Positions 51,520-60,469 of a stretch of DNA of 64,000 nucleotides are shown in pieces; positions within the stretch are counted from its first letter, which is position 1; every line of letters starts with the position of its first letter. The translations under genes and the position numbers were made by a program. The DNA comes from JACDER01 sp963717765 (GTDB taxonomy: Bacteria; Actinomycetota; Thermoleophilia; Gaiellales; Gaiellaceae), in contig CAVQWX010000005.1 of NCBI GenBank assembly GCA_963717765.1, positions 62,001 to 126,000 of the forward strand, in the 5' to 3' direction. Below the pieces are notes generated by a model. That model was given only the letters and a program-made list of their open reading frames with translations, was not told the origin of the DNA and searched no databases.

Positions 51520-51768
51520 GACGTCGCGGCGAGCTTCGACTCGATCCGAACCGACCTCGCAGCGGTGAAGGCAGACGCCGGAGCGGAGCTTTCGGAACCG
51601 ATCACAGGTCTCGAGAACTCGCTCAACGCGCTGTCTGCGGACGTCGATGCCGTGCGGGCGGCCGGCACGATCACTTACGGGTCGAAGCAGTCGCGCACCG
51701 ACTCAATCGCAGCTGTGAGCGCATCTTGGGAGACACTCAAGACGTCGGCCCCGGACTGCGACCTGTAG
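51520..51768 (+). pseudogene. C-terminal relict of a helical secreted-type protein
   Basis: The open frame reads SFDSIRTDLAAVKADAGAEL, NSLNALSADVDAVRAAGT and VSASWETLKTSAPDCDL. This matches in style the C-terminal half of small actinobacterial lipoprotein-like helical proteins. A stop at 51514 and the lack of any signal peptide suggest the 5' half is missing. Translation from GTG 51565 as a 67-residue protein is the alternative. Confidence 0.4.
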
Positions 51769-51783
51769 CACGCTCGTAGGTCT

Positions 51784-51822
51784 ACGGCGAAGAGGGGTGC
51801 GGCAGCGGCCCCTCTTCGCCGT
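51784..51822. terminator. Bidirectional stem-loop terminator
   Basis: ACGGCGAAGAGGGG, eleven bases, CCCCTCTTCGCCGT: a perfect 14-bp stem between the rightward relict and the leftward CMD gene. Neither side has a long T tract. The position between convergent ends supports a terminator. Confidence 0.75.
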
Positions 51823-51842
51823 CACGGCCGGCTAGTAGTTTC

Positions 51843-52190
51843 TCAGCTTGCTTGCTCGTCGAGCTCCTCATCTTGCTCGTCGAGCTCTGCGGTCTCGATC
51901 TCGATCGCGAGCGCCTTGACGATGTTGCCGGTCGCGGATGCGACTCGCGCCGTGCCGACGATTGGCGCAATCGCGGCAAGCACACCGCGGACCTGCTCTC
52001 CGTCGATCCCGACATCGGTCGCGGCTTCGAGGTTCAGCATGTACGAAACCGGTGGGGCATCGACCGCGGCGAGCGCCGCAATGCGTACGAGCATGAGTGT
52101 TTCCGCGTCGAGATCCGACGCTTCGAGCGAGTCCGCGGTCATGCTGGCGAGGAGGTCGAGGACCGGAGTCTCGTTGGTGGATTCGGACAT
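51843..52190 (-). CDS. Carboxymuconolactone-decarboxylase-like (CMD) protein without cysteines
   Basis: 115 residues. TLMLVRIAALAAVDAPPVSY and VRGVLAAIAPIVGTARVASA are the CMD/AhpD-like helices. The redox CxxC of AhpD is absent; the protein has no Cys at all, so it is not a peroxidase of that type. The C-terminal tail is highly acidic (ELDEQDEELDEQ). It lies downstream of the DUF1254 gene and a DUF1214 relict on the same strand. A paralogue is at 62909-63217. Confidence 0.8.
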   Translation of the reverse strand: MSESTNETPVLDLLASMTADSLEASDLDAETLMLVRIAALAAVDAPPVSYMLNLEAATDVGIDGEQVRGVLAAIAPIVGTARVASATGNIVKALAIEIETAELDEQDEELDEQAS

Positions 52191-52230
52191 GGTGCTCCTT
52201 TCGGTCGATGGTTGGTTCCAGGGTGATTGA

Positions 52231-52495
52231 CTAGGGTACGGCCTCGACGTCCGGCAGCGCCCACGTACCGTCGAACAGCGGCGCGGTGGGGCTATAGAAG
52301 CGGAACATCGGGTAATAGCCCCTGCCGGGGACGGTCTCGATCCAGTTGCTCGCCTCGCTCCCCGTCAGGTTGGGCCCGAAGTACAGGTCGAGTGAGCCGT
52401 CGTCGTTCATCTTGAACTCGTCATAGCCCTTTCATCACTCCGATGGCGGGCGACAAGTAGATCGCGCCGTAGGTGTACTGCTTGTTCCGCGGACA
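52231..52495 (-). pseudogene. DUF1254/DUF1214 C-terminal relict
   Basis: The leftward frame reads MNDDGSLDLYFGPNLTG, ASNWIETVPGRGYYPMFRFY and SPTAPLFDGTW, the end of a DUF1214 domain (compare DIHFGPEAPAG and NWIQTVPDKGWFVILRLY in the full gene next door). Upstream in another frame RNKQYTYGAIYLS can be read before the similarity ends. It is a remnant of a third family member between the full gene and the CMD gene. Confidence 0.72.
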
Positions 52496-52501
52496 TAAGC
52501 G

Positions 52502-54052
52502 CTAGCTCACGGGCTCGATCTCACTCGGCCGCCAGCTCTTGTCGAAGAACGGCTGGAGTGGGCTGTATAGGCGCAGGATCACGAACCAGCCCTTGTCTGG
52601 GACGGTCTGGATCCAGTTGTGCTCCTTGCCGGCCGGCGCCTCCGGGCCGAAGTGGATGTCGGTCGAGCCGTCGGCGTTCTGCTCGACGGTGCGGGACTGG
52701 CTGCCCAGGCTGGGGAACGGCTGGTCGTTCTGCAGCATCGACCGCGTCTGGCGGTCGTACACCATCACCGACCAGAAGCGGCTCTCGGGAACGTCGGACG
52801 GCAGACTGAGCCGGTAGCTCTGGGCGCCGTCGAGGTACTCGCCCTCGGCGTCCTTTGAGGCCATCAGGTACTGCGACCCCATCCCGGTGAGGCGCATGCA
52901 CATCGCGGGAGTGATCCCGGTCGCCGGATAGAAGAAGACGATGCGCGCGTTCAGCTTGCGCGCGCCGTCGCTGGGGCTCTGCTTGACGCCGTCTTTCGTG
53001 ATCTCGGGCGGCGGAGTCAGGAACTCGTAGCCGCCGGCCCAGAGCATGTTGAACCACGCCGACCCCGGGTAGTAGGCCATGCCCTCGGACTCGCGCGGCG
53101 CGAAGCTCAGGGTGCGCGCCGTGGCGTTGCCTACGGCGATCGCCTCCTCGAGGATCTCGCGCATGCGCTCGTCCGGTGCGAACGGCTCGCCTTTGCGGAT
53201 GCCGACGGCGGCGAGCTGACCCAGGATCTCGGGATCTCCGGCGCCGGCCGGCTCCCGCTGGACCACTTCGTCGATGGTCTCCCAGTACGAGAAGTCGTTC
53301 GGCGTGATCGTGTTGATCTCCAGGTGCACGGCGTCGACGAACTTCGTCTCACCGGCTTCGGCTACGCCTGCCAGCGGCTGCCGTCCGTCCAGGAAGCTCC
53401 CCACGGCAGTGCCCGAGCCGCCCGGCGTCCAGGGATAGATCCGGAGCCCCTGCTTGACGGCTGCGACCGCCGGGGCCGGATCGTTGTCGATCATGAACGC
53501 CCGGCCGATCAGGGTCGCACGAGTCGTGCGGACGTGAGACACGTGGAAGCCGCTGTCAGGCAGCGGCCCGTCGTAGCCCGGCCCCACCAACAGGTACCTG
53601 CCGCCCTCGCCGCGATCCGGGCCGGGAAGGCCGACATCCGTCACCCAGCGGAACCACATGTCGTCGACCGTCCCGAGAATCGCGCTCGGCGCGGGCATCG
53701 CCGGGACGTCGATCGCCATCGGACCTTGTGCGAGGTCGATGAAGGTCCAGAAGTAGATGGTGTCCGAGTTCGGCGTCAGGAAGAGCGATGTCGCATCCAT
53801 CAGCTCGGGGTAGATGAGCACGTCGTTGTCCTTGACCCCGACGCTCAGAAAGCCTCGGCGGATCGCGTTGAGCGACGCAGCCGGGATGCTGTTCAGGTAC
53901 GCCTCGACGCCCCGCAGGTAATCCAGATGGTCGTAAAGGAGCTCCGCCGTCTCCGGGGTCGGGGCGCCGTCGTCGAACTCGAGCCTCCCGAGTTTGGTCT
54001 CAACCGTGTCCGGCGTCGTGATCGAAGCCAACATGTCTGCGGTCGCGCTCAT
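52502..54052 (-). CDS. DUF1254/DUF1214 domain protein
   Basis: 516 residues from an ATG with AAAGGAGATAG before it. N-terminal DUF1254: LLYDHLDYLRGVEAYLNSIP, ATSLFLTPNSDTIYFWTFID, DVGLPGPDRGEGGRYLLVGP. C-terminal DUF1214: RLTGMGSQYLMASKDAEGEY, SRFWSVMVYDRQTRSMLQND, NWIQTVPDKGWFVILRLYSP. No signal peptide. Function unknown; such proteins are often expressed under stress and occur in multiple copies. A paralogue is at 57771-59324. A shared palindrome lies 82 bp before the start. Confidence 0.88.
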   Translation of the reverse strand: MSATADMLASITTPDTVETKLGRLEFDDGAPTPETAELLYDHLDYLRGVEAYLNSIPAASLNAIRRGFLSVGVKDNDVLIYPELMDATSLFLTPNSDTIYFWTFIDLAQGPMAIDVPAMPAPSAILGTVDDMWFRWVTDVGLPGPDRGEGGRYLLVGPGYDGPLPDSGFHVSHVRTTRATLIGRAFMIDNDPAPAVAAVKQGLRIYPWTPGGSGTAVGSFLDGRQPLAGVAEAGETKFVDAVHLEINTITPNDFSYWETIDEVVQREPAGAGDPEILGQLAAVGIRKGEPFAPDERMREILEEAIAVGNATARTLSFAPRESEGMAYYPGSAWFNMLWAGGYEFLTPPPEITKDGVKQSPSDGARKLNARIVFFYPATGITPAMCMRLTGMGSQYLMASKDAEGEYLDGAQSYRLSLPSDVPESRFWSVMVYDRQTRSMLQNDQPFPSLGSQSRTVEQNADGSTDIHFGPEAPAGKEHNWIQTVPDKGWFVILRLYSPLQPFFDKSWRPSEIEPVS

Positions 54053-54133
54053 TGCTCTATCTCCTTTGTTCGCACGTACTGCGCCATCGCGGCGCATCGC
54101 GACGAAACGTAAGCGACCGACCATCCCCTCGCA

Positions 54134-54150
54134 TCACCCCGATCGTACGA
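54134..54150. promoter_or_regulatory. 17-bp palindromic site, copy A
   Basis: TCACCCCGATCGTACGA, 82 bp upstream of the DUF1254 start at 54052. It is the least perfect of four related sites (see 56860, 59391, 60470); TCA, C, GA, G and GA positions agree in all. Confidence 0.5.
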
Positions 54151-54263
54151 AGCCCACGCCTCCCACCAGGCCATATCACCCTTACTGGACGATGACCCAC
54201 GGCTCCAGACGATCCAGACTTGACTCGACAGCAAGCAATCAAATCAGCGAGAACGGAGGATTT

Positions 54264-54437
54264 ATGTGGTGGGGAATTGGCTTCGGCGGATTCTTTCTGT
54301 ACCTGTTGCTGGTGTTCTTCGTCGGAATCAGGACGCTCAGAAACGGCCACGGATGGATGTTCTTCTTCGGGATCTTCTTCCCGATCCTGTGGATCTTCGG
54401 CGCGTTCATGCGACCCGCTAGTCCACAGGCAGCTTGA
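54264..54437 (+). CDS. Small two-helix membrane protein
   Basis: 57 residues from an ATG six bases after CGGAGGA. Two hydrophobic segments, GIGFGGFFLYLLLVFFVGIR and GWMFFFGIFFPILWIFGAFM, are joined by TLRNGH. Common actinobacterial architecture, function unknown. Confidence 0.72.
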   Translation: MWWGIGFGGFFLYLLLVFFVGIRTLRNGHGWMFFFGIFFPILWIFGAFMRPASPQAA

Positions 54438-54491
54438 GGGCTTGACGCAGCAAAGCGCCATCGCTGTGGACCCGTTCGCGGGGAAACTCCC

Positions 54492-54959
54492 ATGCCGAGC
54501 GTAGGTCGCGCGAATTTCATCGAGCGCAAGATGACGCGCTTCCTGAGCGAGCCGCCCTCGGTGCGCACGGCCGCGGCCGTCATCGTCACGGCAACTGCGG
54601 CAGTCGTGGTCGGCGGCGGCGTGCTGATGCGGGTGCTCGACCACGGCGAGTACTCGAGCATCTGGGACGGCATCTGGTGGGCGCTCCAGACCGTGACGAC
54701 CGTCGGTTATGGCGACGTCACGCCGGCGAAGCCGTCCGGACGGATCATTGCCGCGTTCGTCATGTTCGAGGGCATCGCCTTCGTGACGATCATCGTCGCG
54801 GCGGTTACCTCGATTTTCGTCGCGCGGGCATCCAAGGAGCGCGACATCGCCGAGGCGGCGGACGACGAGAAGCATGAGGCGCGACTCACGGCCCAGTTGC
54901 AGCGCATCGAGCAACGCCTTGACGGGGTCGAAAAGATGCTGCGCTCGGGTTCGGGATAG
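54492..54959 (+). CDS. Two-TM potassium channel
   Basis: 155 residues. TM1 is AAAVIVTATAAVVVGGGVLM; the pore helix and filter WWALQTVTTVGYGDVTP carry TVGYGD, the K+ selectivity sequence; TM2 is IIAAFVMFEGIAFVTIIVAA. A C-terminal coiled coil (RLTAQLQRIEQRLDGVEKML) follows. There is no RCK or voltage-sensor domain. A KcsA-like tetramer is expected. Confidence 0.92.
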   Translation: MPSVGRANFIERKMTRFLSEPPSVRTAAAVIVTATAAVVVGGGVLMRVLDHGEYSSIWDGIWWALQTVTTVGYGDVTPAKPSGRIIAAFVMFEGIAFVTIIVAAVTSIFVARASKERDIAEAADDEKHEARLTAQLQRIEQRLDGVEKMLRSGSG

Positions 54960-54964
54960 GCCCG

Positions 54965-55795
54965 GTGAGCGAGCCAAAGCCAAACGCCAGGCTGGCCAAG
55001 ACTCGGGGACGGGCCAAGTCCGTCCGGCGGCGCGTCGAAAACAGTTTTGGCCATGACGTCTTCCAGCGACTTTCGAGCCTCGATTTCATGAACCAGGCGC
55101 TGCTGCTCGCAGCCGTCATGGTGCTCTGGCTGTTTCCCAACCTGATCTTTCTCAACGCGGCTGCGGGACGTTCGTTCACCGACAACATCACCAGACACAT
55201 GGGCCTCGACTCCGCCGCCACTCAGAGTGTGAGAGAGCTGTTCCTCGACTCCTCGAGCTCGACGCCCGCGACGGTGGGTTCGGTCGTGTTCCTGCTCGGG
55301 GCGATCATCGCAACCGTGGCAGTGGTGCAGAACCTCTGGCAGAACATCTTCGGCGTCAAGGGCCCCGGTGGCTGGAGTGAGTTCTGGCGACAGGTGGTCT
55401 GGGGAGCGGCAGCGCTCGCAGGGGCGACCGCCGTCAGCTTTATCACCCACGAGTTGAACAAGGATTCTCCGGCGCTTGCCACCGTCGTCAACTTCATCCT
55501 GCTCTTCCTCTTCTTCTGGTTGGGCATGCATCTCTTGCTGGCGGGACGCGTGCCCTTGCGCGACCTCGTGCCTTCTGCGCTTTTTACTACAGCCTTCTAC
55601 CTGGGGCTCGGAGCTTTCTCGGCCTACTTCCTCTCCGATGCGGTCGTGGCCAACGACAAGCAGTACGGGCCGATCGGGGTCGTGTTCATCCTGATGACCT
55701 GGCTCCTGGCTCTCGGCGTGGTGCTGATCCTCGGGCCTGTGGTCGGGGTCGTCTGGCGGGAGCGACGCCTGGCCCGCAGTCGCGCGCCGGCCTGA
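54965..55795 (+). CDS. YihY/BrkB-like family membrane protein
   Basis: 276 residues from a GTG six bases after the channel stop. A basic N-terminus is followed by LLLAAVMVLWLFPNLIFLNA, VGSVVFLLGAIIATVAVVQN, VWGAAALAGATAVSFITHEL, a helix before WLGMHLLLAGRVPLRDLVPS and VVFILMTWLLALGVVLILGP, the BrkB/YihY layout. Role unproven (ion or lipid handling). A relict of a second copy lies just downstream on the other strand. Confidence 0.83.
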   Translation: MSEPKPNARLAKTRGRAKSVRRRVENSFGHDVFQRLSSLDFMNQALLLAAVMVLWLFPNLIFLNAAAGRSFTDNITRHMGLDSAATQSVRELFLDSSSSTPATVGSVVFLLGAIIATVAVVQNLWQNIFGVKGPGGWSEFWRQVVWGAAALAGATAVSFITHELNKDSPALATVVNFILLFLFFWLGMHLLLAGRVPLRDLVPSALFTTAFYLGLGAFSAYFLSDAVVANDKQYGPIGVVFILMTWLLALGVVLILGPVVGVVWRERRLARSRAPA

Positions 55796-55841
55796 GATCC
55801 GGCTGGGAAGAACCCGCCCGCGCCTCGTCGTTCGCGGGTGG

Positions 55842-56150
55842 TCAGCCGTGTGAAGGGCTCTCGTCGTCCCCGCGCTTCCGGCGGAGCTCTTCGTAGAGCG
55901 AGCTGTTGAGGATGGGCGCGTTGACCACCAGCACCGCGCAGAGATAGATGAAGAAGATGATCGTCGTCGTGGCGCCGAGACTGCCGTACAGCGACACCGA
56001 CTTCTCGAGCTTGGGCACCAGCAATCTGCCTACCGCCTCGTGGAGCACCTGAAATCCGATCGCGACCATCAGGGCGCCGCGCCAAGAGCGCCATGAAACA
56101 GGCACCAGTGCCCCGGCCGGCCAGCGTCCCGGAGCGAACGTGAAAGACAA
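55842..56150 (-). pseudogene. BrkB-like C-terminal relict
   Basis: The leftward frame reads ALMVAIGFQVLHEAVGRLLV, then VSLYGSLGATTTIIFFIYLC and AVLVVNAPILNSSLYEELRR, the last two helices of YihY/BrkB proteins (typically LYGSLG...LLFLYL...GAELN). The first 150 or so residues are missing and the frame upstream is closed, so it is a 5'-truncated copy. A short membrane peptide is still translatable. Confidence 0.68.
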
Positions 56151-56374
56151 GGCTGGGTCAGCTCGACGACGATCTCACCGTGGAATTCAGGCTGTAAACC
56201 CTGGAACTCGAACCTGTCCGTTGGGCGCCGCAAGCCTGTCGGACCGGAGCTCGTTAGAAACGCAGGAGCCCGCGTCCTGAGGCGTCAGGCGACGCAGTGC
56301 GTGTCGTCGGTCCGGGGCGAACGCGGATCGAGGAACCCGTCCATACGTGCCCCTCGATCCGGTCCGAACCTCGG
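56151..56374. other. Non-coding spacer
   Basis: 224 bp between the BrkB relict and the DUF7144 gene stop. I see no gene, strong hairpin or motif; it may be decayed 5' sequence of the relict. Confidence 0.5.
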
Positions 56375-56782
56375 TCAGTTCACAGATTCCTTGAAGCCCC
56401 GCCAGTGCGCCGTCAGTGCATACAGCACCAGGATGTTGAGCGCGACGATCAGGATGTTCCAGAGGGGATACGCCTGCGGGTAATTCGCCATGAACGCCAT
56501 CTGGCCGATCGCATTGATGCCCACGCCTACGATGGCGACCCAGCGTGCCCAGCCCGCCCCACCGAGCAAGGCGAGTCCGGTGAAGAAGAGGAGGGCGCCC
56601 CAGAGAAGAGTCGTCCAACCCCACGCAGTCACATCAAAGATCGCGACTCCTTTGGCCGTAGCCACGACGTAATCGTCCTTGACGATCGCGACCAAGCCTT
56701 GGAGTGCGTCAATCGCACCGACGATTAAGAGGATGAAGCCGGCGAAGACAATCCACCCGCCCCACGAGTCATTTGATGCCAT
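56375..56782 (-). CDS. DUF7144-like four-helix membrane protein
   Basis: 135 residues from MASNDSWGGWIVF, with AAAGGAG before the ATG; the longer frame upstream includes the operator and is rejected. Helices are GWIVFAGFILLIVGAIDALQ, TTLLWGALLFFTGLALLGGA, WARWVAIVGVGINAIGQMAF and WNILIVALNILVLYALTAHW, as in the DUF7144 'vitamin K epoxide-like' small membrane family. Function unknown. A shared palindrome lies 78 bp upstream. Confidence 0.8.
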   Translation of the reverse strand: MASNDSWGGWIVFAGFILLIVGAIDALQGLVAIVKDDYVVATAKGVAIFDVTAWGWTTLLWGALLFFTGLALLGGAGWARWVAIVGVGINAIGQMAFMANYPQAYPLWNILIVALNILVLYALTAHWRGFKESVN

Positions 56783-56859
56783 ACCAGTCGCTCCTTTCGG
56801 CCAGAGGATAGGTTCTAAAGAGCCAATTGCGATTATCTGTGGCGGAGCGCAGCAATTCC

Positions 56860-56876
56860 TCATACCGACGGTGTGA
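56860..56876. promoter_or_regulatory. 17-bp palindromic site, copy B
   Basis: TCATACCGACGGTGTGA: arms TCATACCG and CGGTGTGA with one mismatch around a central A, 78 bp upstream of the DUF7144 gene start. It is the most symmetric copy of the family. Confidence 0.65.
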
Positions 56877-56908
56877 AGATTGCAGCTCGACAGGGATTTA
56901 AAGCCGAC

Positions 56909-57640
56909 TCAATCGAGCGTGTGGATCGTGAAAGCGACCGCGAATCCAAGGGTTGTAGCGACCCCGACCAGCTTGCCTGCGTGCTGGTACGCCTCGGGCA
57001 TCATCGTCTCCGCGAGCATGGTCAGGATCGCACCGGCCGCGAATGCGAGAACAAAGGCGACGACGTCCGGCGAGGAATTCTGGAAGAGGCCGTAGCCGGC
57101 AAGCGAAGCGACTCCCGAGATCACGGCGATGGCGATCCACATCCAAAGGATTCGCGACTTCTTCCAGCCGCCCGTGAGGAGGCCGGCCGTCGAGGAGATC
57201 GACTCGGGCAGGTTGGAGATGAACACCGCAGCCAGATAGGCGGCGCCCACCGCGCCGCCTTCGAAGATCGTCAGTCCGATCACCATCGACTCCGGGATCC
57301 CGTCGAGCACGCTCCCGAGCACGATCCCGAGCGCGGAGCCGTCCTTCTGGCCGCCGACTGCGTCCTTGCGGTGGCTTCCTCCAAGCCGGTCGATCAGCCA
57401 GTCACCGCCGAAGAAGACGAAACAACCGGCGAACAAGCCCCCGACGACCCAACCGTGACCCGACGATTTGTCGACCGCTTCCTCGACCAGGTCGAACGCG
57501 ACTGCGCTGATCAGCACGCCCCCGCCGAAGGCCATGATCAGCCCGATCACGCGCAGGCTGATGTGGAAGAGGATCGCGACAACGGCGCCGATCACGAGCG
57601 ACGAAGCCGCGAGGGTTCCCCAGCCGAAGGCCGCTCCCAT
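56909..57640 (-). CDS. ZIP family metal transporter
   Basis: 243 residues, eight predicted helices. LIMAFGGGVLISAVAFDLVE and SALGIVLGSVLDGIPESMVI (helix IV with DGIPE, the metal path) plus FISNLPESISSTAGL (helix V, NxPE) and AGAILTMLAETMMPEAYQHA are ZIP signatures. Likely zinc or other divalent cation uptake. No metal-regulator site was seen. Confidence 0.9.
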   Translation of the reverse strand: MGAAFGWGTLAASSLVIGAVVAILFHISLRVIGLIMAFGGGVLISAVAFDLVEEAVDKSSGHGWVVGGLFAGCFVFFGGDWLIDRLGGSHRKDAVGGQKDGSALGIVLGSVLDGIPESMVIGLTIFEGGAVGAAYLAAVFISNLPESISSTAGLLTGGWKKSRILWMWIAIAVISGVASLAGYGLFQNSSPDVVAFVLAFAAGAILTMLAETMMPEAYQHAGKLVGVATTLGFAVAFTIHTLD

Positions 57641-57770
57641 CTAGAGTCGTTCCCTCCTGGCCGCGGCGATCGGCGTGAGCGCAGCAGTGCGCATGGCGTC
57701 GGCGAGTCTCTTTGGGTGCGACTGAGCGCTCACGTCGATTCTCCTCTGGTTCCCCCGCCGCTCGTCTCGG

Positions 57771-59324
57771 CTAGCCGACGACCTCGATCTCGCTCGGTCG
57801 CCAGGTCCTGTCGAAGAACGCCTGCAGCGGGCTGTAGAGGCGTAGGGCTACGAACCAACCCTTGCCTTCTGTTGTCTGGATCCAGTTGCCTTCGGGAGTT
57901 TCCGTGGGTCGCTGGGGACTGAACGTGACGCTGGTCGAGCCGTCGGCGTTCGCGATAGCCGCGGGAGTCGGGTAGGACTGGCTGCCGGCCCGCGGGAAGC
58001 GCTGCGGTGTCTGGAGCATCGAGCGTGTCCCTGTGTCGTACAGCGTGAACGACCAGAACCGCGCAGCCGGAATGTCCGGTGGCAGCGTCACCCGGTAGGT
58101 CTTCGCGCCGTCGAAGACGTTCCCGTCGGCGTCCTTGGTCGCGATCAGGTACTGCGACCCTAGTCCAGTGAGCCGCATGCACATCGCCGGCGTGATCCCC
58201 GTGTAGCCATAGAAGAACGCGGTCCGGGAGTGCAGCTTCCGCACACCAGTCGGGGGCAAGGGCTCGATCCCCTCTTTGGTGACGAGCGGCGGCGGCGTCT
58301 CGAAGTTGTAACCGCCGACGAAGAGATTCGTGAACCACGCCGAGCCGTCCTCGAAGTACGCGAATTCTTCCGATGCTCGCGCATTGAAGACCAAGGCCCG
58401 CGAGGTCGCGGCGCCGACGGCAGCTGCATCGTCGAGGATGCGCCGCATCCGCTCGTCCGGCTCAAAGGGCTTGCCCTTGACGATCCCGATCGCGGCCAGC
58501 TGCCCCATCAGCTCGATGTCGGTGCTGCCCGCCGGCTGCTCCTGGACCAGCTCGTTCAGCAACTCGTAGAAGCCGAAGTCGCTCGGAGGGATCGTGTTGA
58601 ACGCCTTGCCACTTCCCTCCACGAACACCGTCTCGGGAACCGAGGCCGGCGGACGGGGTAGCTCATGGCCGCCCTGGAGCAGCGTCGCGACGCTGGTACC
58701 GAAGCCGTCGGGAGTGTAGGGGTAGATCTTGAGAGTGCTTTTGATCGTCTCGACGGTCGGCGCCGGGTCGCTGTCCACCATGAACGAACGGCCGAGCAGC
58801 AACGACCTCGTCGTGCGCGAGTGCCCGACGTGGTAGCCGCTGTCCGGCAGCGTGCCGTCGTAGCCAGGCGGGACGAGCAGGAAGCGGCCGCCCTCGCCGC
58901 GATCAGGGCCAGGCAGGCCGAAGTCGATGATCCACTGAAACCACATGTCGTCGAACAGCGCGAGTGCTTGTGGCGGCGTCTCGACGACCATCGGCCCTGA
59001 CGTTAGATCGACGATGCCGAGGAAGTAGACCGTGTCGGCGTTCGCGGTCAGAAACAGCGACTCCGATCCCATCAGCTCAGAGAAGATGAGGATCTGGTTG
59101 TCGTCTACTCCTACCTCGTGGAAACCCTTGCGCATCGCGACCGTCGACGCTCCCGCAAACCCGTTGAGGTAGACGTTGAGGCCGTGGACGAAGTCGAGAT
59201 TGTCGTACACCTTCTCGGCGGTATCATCGGTCGGCACGCCATCGACGACCGCGAGCGTCCCGAGCCGGGTTTCGAGCCGATCGGGCATCGAGATCGCGCT
59301 GAGTGTTTCGGTGGAAACGGTCAT
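57771..59324 (-). CDS. DUF1254/DUF1214 domain protein
   Basis: 517 residues from an ATG with TAAGGAGTGACAG before it. N-terminal KVYDNLDFVHGLNVYLNGFA and ESLFLTANADTVYFLGIVDL, and DFGLPGPDRGEGGRFLLVPP. C-terminal RLTGLGSQYLIATKDADGNV, ARFWSFTLYDTGTRSMLQT and NWIQTTEGKGWFVALRLYSP. Co-linear with the paralogue at 52502 over its length. A shared palindrome lies 67 bp before the start. Confidence 0.88.
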   Translation of the reverse strand: MTVSTETLSAISMPDRLETRLGTLAVVDGVPTDDTAEKVYDNLDFVHGLNVYLNGFAGASTVAMRKGFHEVGVDDNQILIFSELMGSESLFLTANADTVYFLGIVDLTSGPMVVETPPQALALFDDMWFQWIIDFGLPGPDRGEGGRFLLVPPGYDGTLPDSGYHVGHSRTTRSLLLGRSFMVDSDPAPTVETIKSTLKIYPYTPDGFGTSVATLLQGGHELPRPPASVPETVFVEGSGKAFNTIPPSDFGFYELLNELVQEQPAGSTDIELMGQLAAIGIVKGKPFEPDERMRRILDDAAAVGAATSRALVFNARASEEFAYFEDGSAWFTNLFVGGYNFETPPPLVTKEGIEPLPPTGVRKLHSRTAFFYGYTGITPAMCMRLTGLGSQYLIATKDADGNVFDGAKTYRVTLPPDIPAARFWSFTLYDTGTRSMLQTPQRFPRAGSQSYPTPAAIANADGSTSVTFSPQRPTETPEGNWIQTTEGKGWFVALRLYSPLQAFFDRTWRPSEIEVVG

Positions 59325-59390
59325 CTGTCACTCCTTAGGTTTCGACGTTTGGAGACGGGTTGAGCGTAGGTGTGCGCCCGTCAGGTCTCG

Positions 59391-59407
59391 TCATACCGAT
59401 GGCATGA
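59391..59407. promoter_or_regulatory. 17-bp palindromic site, copy C
   Basis: TCATACCGATGGCATGA, 67 bp upstream of the second DUF1254 gene. Nine of its first ten bases match copy B. Confidence 0.65.
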
Positions 59408-59434
59408 AAGATCCGGGGCGCGGGTCGCGCGGGG

Positions 59435-60394
59435 TCAGGCCTTCTTCTCGTAGAAGTCGGACGCCGTGTCGAGGGACAACTCGGAGCCGAAATGCGGCCC
59501 GCCCCCGACGTTGTAGACACCTGCGACTCGCTGCGGATAGGAGCGGGCCTCGATTATCGCCTCGGACCACGGGTCGAGGTGGTCGAGGAGCTCGTCGAGG
59601 TCGTCCCCGAGCGCGTCCAGCACGGTCCGCTCGAGCATGTCGGTGCGGACCTCGACTTCCTCCCGGAACGCCCGGCCGGCGTCGGTGAGCTGCTCGTCGT
59701 CGGTCATCAGGCCACGACGCTGAAGTCGCTCGAAGCCGGCGTCCATGTCGGCATCGGCCCAGCCGCGGGTGGGCGCGTACGAGCGGGCAGGCAGTCCCCA
59801 CCATTGCTCGGTGAGGAGCAGGATCTCCACCGCGTCGGCACCTCCCACCGCCCAGGAGATGACGTGGCTGTCGCCGCGGTGCTCACGCAGCAAGTCGGCG
59901 GCTCGCCACAGATCACCGATCGAGGTGCCTGGGAAGCCAAGCGAGCGGAGGCCCCCGAAGATCGGACGGCCGGCCCACGGCGCTGCGTCGGCCCCACGGC
60001 GGAGCAGCTCGGTGACACGCCCGAGGCCTTCGGGCTGATCGCCCAGGACCCGCCGCAGCATCTCGGTCGCGCCGCGCTCCCTGGCCTCGAGGACTGACTC
60101 CCTGTCCGCGATCTGCCACCCGGCCTCGACAGCCGGCACGACGACCTTCGGGTTGAAGACGCCGAAGGCGGCGGCGACCACCTCCCCCGGCACCTGACCC
60201 ATGCACGCGGAGCGACTCGTGAAGTACGACTTCAGCTCTGGCCGGGCAACGCCGCTTTCGTCACTGGCGGAGCTGCCGTCGAAACCAAGCGCTTCGTACG
60301 CTGCGAGCGCCTCGGGCGCGAAATACACCCCGGCCGCCACCGGTTCCACCGCATTGCGCAGGCGGCGGGCATTCTGCTCGAGCTCGGTCGTCAT
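59435..60394 (-). CDS. SCO6745-family protein
   Basis: 319 residues. NAVEPVAAGVYFAPEALAAY, ELKSYFTSRSACMGQVPGEV, VVAAAFGVFNPKVVVPAVEA and the C-terminal winged-helix-like part (WADADMDAGFERLQRRGLMT, REEVEVRTDMLERTVLDALG) are the hallmarks of this actinobacterial family, which resembles a degraded MarR-type fold. Function unknown. It is divergent from the LuxR regulator, with one shared site at 60470. Confidence 0.85.
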   Translation of the reverse strand: MTTELEQNARRLRNAVEPVAAGVYFAPEALAAYEALGFDGSSASDESGVARPELKSYFTSRSACMGQVPGEVVAAAFGVFNPKVVVPAVEAGWQIADRESVLEARERGATEMLRRVLGDQPEGLGRVTELLRRGADAAPWAGRPIFGGLRSLGFPGTSIGDLWRAADLLREHRGDSHVISWAVGGADAVEILLLTEQWWGLPARSYAPTRGWADADMDAGFERLQRRGLMTDDEQLTDAGRAFREEVEVRTDMLERTVLDALGDDLDELLDHLDPWSEAIIEARSYPQRVAGVYNVGGGPHFGSELSLDTASDFYEKKA

Positions 60395-60469
60395 CCAATA
60401 CTCCCTGTTCCGGACGGGCGGGATCTCGAACCTTCATTGGGAGCATCGGCGTGCGCCTAGCCCGTTTCC

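Noticed and set aside
54965..55795. Possible toxin or ribonuclease BN annotation for the YihY/BrkB-like protein
   Set aside because: The 'RNase BN' name for this family is historical; the protein is clearly a multi-helix membrane protein without nuclease motifs.
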